Shown one piece after another: positions 59,501 to 64,000 of a stretch of 64,000 bases of DNA. The DNA lies in assembly GCA_029550525.1 (NCBI GenBank), contig JAKPHF010000036.1, positions 78,199 to 142,198 of the forward strand. Direction: 5' to 3'. Position numbers and translations under genes: made by a program. Origin of the DNA: Planctomycetota bacterium. Lineage in GTDB: Bacteria; Planctomycetota; Phycisphaerae; UBA1845; PWPN01. Positions within the stretch are counted from its first letter, which is position 1. Each line of letters opens with the position of its first letter. The notes beneath the pieces were generated by a model, which searched no databases, was not told the DNA's origin, and was given only the letters and a program-made list of their open reading frames with translations.

Positions 59501-60978
59501 CCCGGCAGCAACACCGCGAGGCTGAGGATGATTTGAGAGCAAAGCTCGAATCACTTGCTCGGGCTCTGGCGAGAAAAGACCGCTCTGAACTCCACCGCAA
59601 ATGGAGAACTCGCTGGGAACTTGAGGACGGTCAGCCGGCAGGCGATTTCGACCGCAAAACGACGATTGATCGGAAGAACCGCAGGGTCAGCTACACCGTG
59701 CCACGCACTCCAGCAACGGGCTGGCACGCCGAGCTTCGCTGGCTCACGGACTGGATCATGGGGCGTCGTTTTCCCGATACGACGTCGAAATGCTGGCCAC
59801 GCCGACTTGGCGGCCTGTCGCTCACACGTGTTTCTACGATTCGCGCGCTGTACCAACTACACATTGCCTTCTCCATGCGTCCGACGCCCGATCAACCGAA
59901 AGGCGCCCCGGAGAAAGGTGATTCCAACGCAGGAATCGCGGCGCGGTTGCTCAAGGCCCTGGAGCGGCTCCGAGAGCAGCGGGTCAAACAGCTCGCGAGC
60001 CGAATCGCAGCATCTGCTCTGGGCCTTGGCGGGCACTGGAAGCCAATAGAAGTGCCTCACCATGTACCGTCAGGAAAACCCACGAAGAAGACTCGGTGGG
60101 TCTGGGTCGAGGACACCGAACCGCGATATCCTGCCTGTCAAGCCATCGTGATCGAAAGTCTGACCAACTACCGGCCTGACGAGCGGCGAACCCGCCGGGA
60201 AAACCGGCAACTCATGAGCTGGTCGTCAGCGAAGGTCAAAAAGTACCTCGCCGAAGCCTGCCAGCTAAATGGTCTCCACTTGCGCGAGGTTTCACCGGCC
60301 TACACTTCACGGCAGGATTCGCGCACCGGTGCCCCCGGAATCCGGTGTGCAGATGTTCCCATAGATGAATTCCTCAGCGTCCCCTGGTGGAGAAAGCGTG
60401 TTAGACAGGCATACTCCAAGAGCGAAAAAGAACGAACACCTCTGGATCTGCACCTCGTCCAACTGGAGCAGAAGTGGTCACAGACCGCACAGTCCGAACG
60501 AAAAGAACGGTGCATTCGCATCCCGGTGAGAGGCGGCGATTTGTTCGTCTCCGCCTGGGAGCCTCCTGGGGTCGCAACCAATCCTCTTCGTGCCATACAT
60601 GCGGACCTCAATGCGGCCGCGAACATTGGTTTACGGGCACTGATGGATCCTGATTGGAGCGGGCGCTGGTGGTACATCCCCTGTAATGCAAAGGATGGAA
60701 AACCAGCCAAAAACAAAGTGGCAGGCGTTCCGCCAACAGTCATTCCGGATGCCCCTCTCTCGCCACCAGCATCGCGAGACCAGCGTAGATCCAAGAAACG
60801 CAGAGATGAAGACATTGTAAATCGATGGCGAGATCCGTCCGCTGGTGCGATCTGTGAGGGCGAAGATTGGCGAGGAACGAAAGACTATTGGCACGACGTG
60901 GAGGCTCGGGTAGTGCAGATTCTTGCCCGCCGCCAGTGGACAAATTGCCAAGAAGAGGTTGACAACAGTGTGTTCTAG
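56536..60978 (+). CDS. cas12b: Cas12b (C2c1), oversized type V-B effector nuclease
   Basis: 1480 aa, preceded by AGGAG (56524-56528). Cas12b is a tracrRNA-dependent RNA-guided DNA nuclease with a single RuvC site. Family hallmarks: N-terminal QRAYTLRLRG and LWATHEAVNKGAKAFGDWLL; RuvC-I LRILSVDLGHRFSAAC (D747); RuvC-II IVIESLTNYRPDE (E1207), followed by RRENRQLMSW; SRQDSRTGAPGIRC; RuvC-III LRAIHADLNAAANIG (D1357); C-terminal DWRGTKDYWHDVEARVVQIL. These align with AacCas12b D570/E848/D977. The length is about 350 aa above usual, with the extra sequence both before RuvC-I (about 177 residues more) and between RuvC-I and RuvC-II (about 180 more). All three catalytic residues are kept, so it should be active. 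GC is visibly lower than in its neighbours. Subtype V-B2-like is an inference. The cas4-cas1, cas2 and array genes follow on the same strand. Confidence 0.95.
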   Translation: MPYRNTGPKPALTQRAYTLRLRGANPNDDSWRDALWATHEAVNKGAKAFGDWLLTLRGGLDHRLGSEDTKNRRVVLALGWLSVEDAAHAPKQFVVASGEDPRSIRDEKVLRAFKSILKKRGLDEKEVEAWVTTCEPSLRSNIKADAVWVDRSAAFDAAGDLPGLTRAHAQDVLEYFHGPIGAFLSLPRTDADNEISEPQNGELEKSFAQKASGWLSFNCGEGKKSDKATIARRLRLILQDLNRLEGRPGEALLEHALSVLGMKSCGDRAGKLDLLRKGVGWRPASPSKALRAIRDASQREILEATDLELLKQKLREEALTRDNEAAQSPVPWAAALRRHIENVVGFEYRKARFTVLLDHALRRFSSTHSWMKRVEAKRRTFDADVAKLDTLRATNPEACNWLDTFCNRRSQSTGVAADNQYRIRKRALGGRKALAWKAVLEAWSQEDCRTREDRIDAVRRVQSYWDDEEKFGHADLFEELASEEDVCVWKKNGRTSPQILIDYVAGCEAVTNRIRYKVPMYRHPDALKHPVFCDYGESRFAIHFQAQRSGRPQEGKKLLKHTDHRALTLQVLANGTVSTIPLMWACKRLEKDLAMKAPQRTENASPVSRADRLGRAACGSHDPVEVMNVYGRKHWNGRLQVPRHQLERLASLSRDPVRAESLRRRLHWFITFSPQLQPQGPWLDYARSRGLLSIRRGEVEISPRDSDKDAWRGLAYPVQHPANEKGRKGLAKHILSRLDGLRILSVDLGHRFSAACVVWETLTKKEFETQFQEAQAKQEDGWITFRSDLYAMVMGPEQPSHNGRSRRFRPTTVYRRIGPDVLPDGTPHPAPWARIDRQFFIKLQGEECPARYASHQEMKLVEGFAERYGLRLHDDDRRRCRVDKLMARIIRNAKLALRRHAQAAKIAWALSPNTSSIPTTGGGEIAFQAGDDNHVKLLTDTLLEWYRLATDSKWDDQEARRLWNREIASLPEGFPIQDAIDRNASCETPRQQHREAEDDLRAKLESLARALARKDRSELHRKWRTRWELEDGQPAGDFDRKTTIDRKNRRVSYTVPRTPATGWHAELRWLTDWIMGRRFPDTTSKCWPRRLGGLSLTRVSTIRALYQLHIAFSMRPTPDQPKGAPEKGDSNAGIAARLLKALERLREQRVKQLASRIAASALGLGGHWKPIEVPHHVPSGKPTKKTRWVWVEDTEPRYPACQAIVIESLTNYRPDERRTRRENRQLMSWSSAKVKKYLAEACQLNGLHLREVSPAYTSRQDSRTGAPGIRCADVPIDEFLSVPWWRKRVRQAYSKSEKERTPLDLHLVQLEQKWSQTAQSERKERCIRIPVRGGDLFVSAWEPPGVATNPLRAIHADLNAAANIGLRALMDPDWSGRWWYIPCNAKDGKPAKNKVAGVPPTVIPDAPLSPPASRDQRRSKKRRDEDIVNRWRDPSAGAICEGEDWRGTKDYWHDVEARVVQILARRQWTNCQEEVDNSVF

Positions 60979-60987
60979 AAGTAGTTT
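60959..60987 (+). promoter_or_regulatory. Candidate tracrRNA promoter inside the cas12b 3' end
   Basis: A perfect TTGACA (60959-60964), 17 bp, then TAGTTT (60982-60987), which keeps the most conserved -10 bases (TA and final T). The -35 overlaps the last cas12b codons. The predicted start falls at about 60994, where the first tracrRNA hairpin begins. Confidence 0.5.
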
Positions 60988-60993
60988 ACTATT

Positions 60994-61101
60994 GGCTGCT
61001 ATAGGCGGCCGGCTACCGCGAACGTGTCTTCGCCTTCGTTGGCTTAAGCACGCGGCGGCATGATTAGTTCTCTTCTGCGTCCCCCGGCTGATCCCCGGGG
61101 G
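60994..61101 (+). ncRNA. tracrRNA of the type V-B system
   Basis: A 3' anti-repeat at 61056-61078 pairs with repeat positions 8-31: GUUCUCUUCUGC (61067-61078) with positions 8-19 perfectly, and CGGCAUGAUU (61056-61065) with 22-31 apart from one A-C mismatch and one G-U. A second anti-repeat, GUGUC (61024-61028), pairs with the repeat end GACAC (32-36). Together the two segments cover positions 8-36. Between them are hairpin bases (CTT/AAG and GCC/GGC within 61028-61048) enclosed by a CCGCG/CGCGG stem (61016-61020 with 61051-61055). A 5' hairpin (60994-60998 with 61006-61010) starts the RNA, and a 7-bp GC hairpin (61081-61101) follows the anti-repeat. This split anti-repeat order matches AacCas12b tracrRNA. 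The exact ends are not known. Confidence 0.85.
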
Positions 61102-61114
61102 ATTTGAAACCAAC

Positions 61115-61152
61115 CGACCGGCAGGGAAGCCCTCTTTCCTGCCGGTCGTTTC
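61115..61152 (+). terminator. Terminator-like hairpin downstream of tracrRNA
   Basis: An 11-bp perfect stem, CGACCGGCAGG (61115-61125) with CCTGCCGGTCG (61138-61148), is followed by TTTCATTTCTGT. It would end the tracrRNA (or cas12b) transcript before cas4-cas1. Confidence 0.65.
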
Positions 61153-61221
61153 ATTTCTGTCTTGGAGGAAGAGTTTTCGCACGCCGGGTGCCCAAGGTAC
61201 ATCCGCTCCAGGAGGACGCGC

Positions 61222-62991
61222 ATGGTGGATATGTGCCCCCCTCTTGCCGGCACAGGACCGGAGGACGCTTGCGGAGACCAGGAACCGCCACCGTTGATTC
61301 CCCTGGCCATGCTCAACGCGTTTGTCTACTGTCCACGCCGGTTTCACTACGAGTTTGTTCAGGGCGTGATGGAAGACAACCACCACGTCGTCCAGGGTCG
61401 CCGGGTTCACGCCCGCGTGAACGACCCCGCTTTGGCCGAGCGTCCCCGCCAAGAAGGCGACGTTGTCCGCACCCGAAGCGTCTGGATCACCAGCACGGCA
61501 CTCGGGCTGACCGGTAAGATCGACGTGGTGGACCAGTCCGGCGACGAAGTCTGCCCGGTCGAGTACAAGAAATCACGACCGCCGTCAAAAGAACAGTGCC
61601 CAGAAGGTTACTGGCCCAACGACGCCATCCAGCTCTGCGCACAGGGCTTGCTCTTGGAAACAAACGGGAATACGGAGGTGCGCAGGGGATTCCTCTACTT
61701 CGCAACCACGCGACAACGGGTGGAGGTGCCGTTCACTGACCAGCTGCGTGAGCAGACGCTGAGCGCTGTCCAGGCCGCCCGAGAACTCGCTGAGTCGGAC
61801 CAGGAGCCCGACCCACTCCACGATTCCCCCAAGTGTCCGGCGTGCAGCCTGGTGACTCTGTGCATGCCGGACGAGACCAATCTCCTGCGAGCAACCAGCC
61901 CGCAGGAGATGCAGAACCCTGCAGAATTTCCGCCCCCTCTCGATCCCCTTCGCTGTCTGGTGCCTGCCGAGTATGATCGGGACATCTTGTACGTGACCGA
62001 ACAAGGAGCCACGCTGGGCAAAACCGGCGATCATTTCGTCGTCCGGTCACGCACCGGACAGGTTCTCACCGAGGTCCCGGGCAGCAAGCTCCGACAGATT
62101 TGCATCTACGGATACGCCAATCCCACCACGCAAGCCGTGCACGCGTGCATGGACCTGGGCATCGACATCGCCTACTTCACGACGGGGGGAAGGCTTAAAG
62201 GCCATCTCTCTCCCTTGCCCAACGCCAACGGGTTACTCCGGTCCGCCGTCGCCCGGGCTCTGCAGTCCGAAGCCGTCCGGCTGTCAATCGCCCGCGAAGT
62301 CATTGCCACCAAAATTCACAACCAGCGCGTGATGCTGATGCGTAACACTCGCCCGGATGCGAAAACGCCTCGGTTCTACGCTGACATGAGCCAATTGGCG
62401 GAACTGGCGGAAGCCGCCCGGCGGGCGGTGGATCGGTCCAGCCTGCTGGGAATCGAGGGCTCGGCGGCTCGGATCTATTTTGGAGATTTCAACGGGATGC
62501 TCCGGCCCGACGTGCATCCCTGGTTCTCGTTCGAGCACCGCAATCGCCGCCCACCTCGCGACCCGGTCTACGCGATCCTGTCGCTCGCGTATGCCTGCCT
62601 CTGCAAAGACATGATCTCGGCAGTGGCGGCGGTGGGACTCGACCCCTACCTCGGTGTACTGCATGAGCCCCGGCGAGGCCAGCCGGCGCTGGCCCTCGAC
62701 TTGATGGAGGAGTTTCGGCCGCTCATTGCCGATTCGGTGGTCCTGACACTGGTGAACAACGCGATGCTCAGTAACGGTGATTTCTTTCTGGGACGCCAGA
62801 GCTGTAATCTCACCGACTCCGGCAGGAAGACATTCTTTGCTGCCTACGAAAAGCGCAAGAGTGACGAGTGCACACATCCTGTCTTCCAGTACAAAACATC
62901 ATATGTGCGCTTGCTGGAAATGCAGGCCCGTATACTCGCCCGGTTCCTGACCGGACAGATCCCCGCCTACACGGGGTTTCGGACACGGTGA
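61222..62991 (+). CDS. cas4-cas1: Cas4-Cas1 fusion, spacer-acquisition nuclease/integrase
   Basis: 589 aa from ATG 61222, chosen because AGGAGG (61210-61215) lies 6 bases upstream; a TTG 20 codons earlier is weaker. The Cas4 part (residues about 25-235) has MLNAFVYCPRRFHYE (first Fe-S Cys), TGKIDVVDQ and VCPVEYKKSR (RecB-like D, E-x-K) and CPACSLVTLC (remaining cluster Cys). The Cas1 part (about 240-589) has GIEGSAARIYFGDF (E412), GVLHEPRRGQ (H481) and DLMEEFRPLIADSV (acidic ligands near 493-497). Cas4 trims prespacers and helps select PAM-bearing protospacers. Cas1 integrates them with Cas2. Such fusions are known in type V-B and some type I systems. Confidence 0.96.
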   Translation: MVDMCPPLAGTGPEDACGDQEPPPLIPLAMLNAFVYCPRRFHYEFVQGVMEDNHHVVQGRRVHARVNDPALAERPRQEGDVVRTRSVWITSTALGLTGKIDVVDQSGDEVCPVEYKKSRPPSKEQCPEGYWPNDAIQLCAQGLLLETNGNTEVRRGFLYFATTRQRVEVPFTDQLREQTLSAVQAARELAESDQEPDPLHDSPKCPACSLVTLCMPDETNLLRATSPQEMQNPAEFPPPLDPLRCLVPAEYDRDILYVTEQGATLGKTGDHFVVRSRTGQVLTEVPGSKLRQICIYGYANPTTQAVHACMDLGIDIAYFTTGGRLKGHLSPLPNANGLLRSAVARALQSEAVRLSIAREVIATKIHNQRVMLMRNTRPDAKTPRFYADMSQLAELAEAARRAVDRSSLLGIEGSAARIYFGDFNGMLRPDVHPWFSFEHRNRRPPRDPVYAILSLAYACLCKDMISAVAAVGLDPYLGVLHEPRRGQPALALDLMEEFRPLIADSVVLTLVNNAMLSNGDFFLGRQSCNLTDSGRKTFFAAYEKRKSDECTHPVFQYKTSYVRLLEMQARILARFLTGQIPAYTGFRTR

Positions 62992-62995
62992 TGCC

Positions 62996-63274
62996 ATGGA
63001 CGTGATCTGGATCGCTTACGACATCCGCGAGCCGAAACGCTGGCGTCAGGTCTACCGCACCCTCAAAGGCTACGGGGGACGACTCCAGCTGAGTGTATTT
63101 GAGTGCCTCCTCAGCGAGACCCAACTGGCCGAACTCCGAGAGAAACTCGACCCGGCACTGGATCATTCCACAGACCGCCTGCTCATCGCCCGCCTGTGCA
63201 GTCGCTGCAGTGCAGGGGTCGAACTCTGGGGCGAGCAAGTCGATCGCCAGAAAGCCGGGCCCTTGATAATCTGA
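62996..63274 (+). CDS. cas2: Cas2
   Basis: 92 aa, four bases after the cas4-cas1 stop, so the pair is one operon. It starts MDVIWIAYDIREPKRWRQVY, the Cas2 beta1 strand with the conserved Asp (YDI), then LKGYGGRLQLSVFECLLSET, DRLLIARLCSRC and VELWGEQV. The ferredoxin-like fold dimerises and bridges two Cas1 dimers during integration. Length is typical. Confidence 0.96.
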   Translation: MDVIWIAYDIREPKRWRQVYRTLKGYGGRLQLSVFECLLSETQLAELREKLDPALDHSTDRLLIARLCSRCSAGVELWGEQVDRQKAGPLII

Positions 63275-63504
63275 GCCCCCGAGCTATTCTTTCTTTGAGG
63301 AGATCTTTGACAACTGATCGTCCCGCGAGCAGTGGGGGTTCTGACGGCAGCCCACGAACCGCTCGCGTGTCTCTATCTTAAGCCGTCACACGGGGTTGGG
63401 GAGACAGCACGGTGGTTGGATCGCCGATCACGATCCCGCTGATACGCGCCGCTCGCACGAGCTGCCGCAACCGGCAGTCAGACGGGCTGATACAGCAGCC
63501 GCCA
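63275..63504 (+). other. CRISPR leader region
   Basis: The 230 bp between cas2 and the first repeat holds no ORF. It contains TTGACA (63307-63312) without a well-spaced -10, and an imperfect hairpin: outer stem CGCGAGC (63324-63330) with GCTCGCG (63361-63367), and inner alternatives GTGGG/CCCAC or GGTTC/GAACC. The orientation (leader upstream of the repeat-guide direction) agrees with tracrRNA and Cas12b polarity. Confidence 0.55.
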
Positions 63505-64000
63505 GAAGCAAGCAGAAGAGAACCCGATCACGCCGGACACCGAGCGTCCACGTCGCGAACGTAGCTACCGTGGCCTTAGAAGCAAGCAGAAGAGAACCCG
63601 ATCACGCCGGACACGTCTCTGAGCAGCATCAGATACCCCGGTGGCTACGCCAGAAGCAAGCAGAAGAGAACCCGATCACGCCGGACACAGCACCTCGCAC
63701 AATCGTTCTCAGGTTGTCTCGATTCAAGAAGCAAGCAGAAGAGAACCCGATCACGCCGGACACAAGATGGCATTCATATCAATCGGCTTGCGGGTACTCA
63801 GAAGCAAGCAGAAGAGAACCCGATCACGCCGGACACTACCGCCCGCTTGCCCGTCAAGCCCTTCAGGTGGAAGAAGCAAGCAGAAGAGAACCCGATCACG
63901 CCGGACACGACCGTCGGCTTTTTTTTCGCCGCCACCCTCCCCGCCGGAAGCAAGCAGAAGAGAACCCGATCACGCCGGACACGATACAGAGAACGCACGG
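63505..64000 (+). CRISPR. CRISPR array, seven 36-bp repeats visible, truncated at right edge
   Basis: Identical 36-bp repeats start GAAGCAAGCAGAAGAG and end CGCCGGACAC. They lie at 63505-63540, 63579-63614, 63653-63688, 63728-63763, 63801-63836, 63873-63908 and 63947-63982. Six complete spacers are 38, 38, 39, 37, 36 and 38 bp, and an 18-base partial spacer reaches the edge. The base before the repeat is A in six of seven cases, so 36 bp is the true unit. The repeat end GACAC sits next to the spacer, so guides lie 3' of the repeat as expected for Cas12b. No repeat degeneration is seen, so the array continues beyond the window. Confidence 0.99.

Noticed and set aside
56536..60978. Alternative identity as a TnpB/IscB-type transposon nuclease
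   Set aside because: The length, the Cas12b-specific motifs (SRQDSRTGAPGIRC, RRENRQLMSW) and the adjacent cas4-cas1, cas2 and array exclude it; no transposon ends are seen.
61162..61221. TTG start for cas4-cas1 twenty codons upstream
   Set aside because: It falls between the tracrRNA terminator and a perfectly spaced AGGAGG before ATG 61222; the extra residues show no Cas4 similarity.
63336..63342. Short GGGTTCT match to the anti-repeat in the leader
   Set aside because: Only seven bases, no second segment and no flanking structure; the 61056-61078 match is far better.
63504..63540. 37-bp repeat including a leading A
   Set aside because: The seventh repeat is preceded by G, so the A is not part of the unit.

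Overview
The window looks like a chromosomal segment of a Planctomycetota bacterium, most likely Phycisphaerae-like; this is inferred from gene content, not from a marker tree. The DNA is GC-rich. It carries many secreted proteins with EF-hand/dockerin-type tails, a PEP-CTERM protein, sulfatase-modifying-factor (FGE) domain proteins, FG-GAP repeat lipoproteins, a DUF6941-type protein, a membrane pyrophosphatase, and several families of short dispersed intergenic repeats. No rRNA or tRNA genes were seen.

Layout. 1-4.5 kb: a GH2 beta-mannosidase-like gene cut by the left edge, a repeat-rich stretch with two gene remnants, a secreted FlgT/LPP20-like protein, and rpsU with promoter and terminator. 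4.8-7.7 kb: hppA. 8.2-14.3 kb: four exported proteins (HEX-C repeats plus FGE; PEP-CTERM; FGE; dockerin-type). 14.5-28.7 kb: Gfo/Idh/MocA oxidoreductase, NCS1-like transporter, TPR and OmpA-like lipoproteins, glycerol-1-phosphate dehydrogenase-like protein, DUF6941 protein, a TPR/Fe(II)-trafficking fusion, a PDZ protein coupled to a phosphotransferase, a LOG-family protein and a GH43-like protein. 29-51.6 kb: a giant FG-GAP lipoprotein and a housekeeping block (lysS, an ABC exporter pair, BCAT, M42 peptidase, HAD phosphatase, recQ, a Sua5/phosphatase fusion, rpiB, gltB-gltD). 52-56.2 kb: two large secreted proteins with dockerin-type tails.

56.5-64 kb is the most interesting part: a co-oriented type V-B CRISPR-Cas locus. 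It holds a very large Cas12b (1480 aa; the RuvC triad reads as D747, E1207, D1357), a tracrRNA, a Cas4-Cas1 fusion, Cas2, a leader, and a CRISPR array of seven identical 36-bp repeats running off the right edge. The tracrRNA lies between cas12b and cas4-cas1. Its two anti-repeat segments together can pair with repeat positions 8-36, split by a hairpin as in characterised Cas12b guide RNAs. The effector is about 350 residues longer than the roughly 1,110-1,130 aa Cas12b enzymes and fits the poorly characterised planctomycetal V-B2-like branch. Cas4-Cas1 and Cas2 would acquire spacers. Cas12b with tracrRNA and crRNA would interfere.

Intergenic regions show two further signals: heptanucleotide-period arrays that often start directly after stop codons, and a dispersed palindromic element present in at least three copies.
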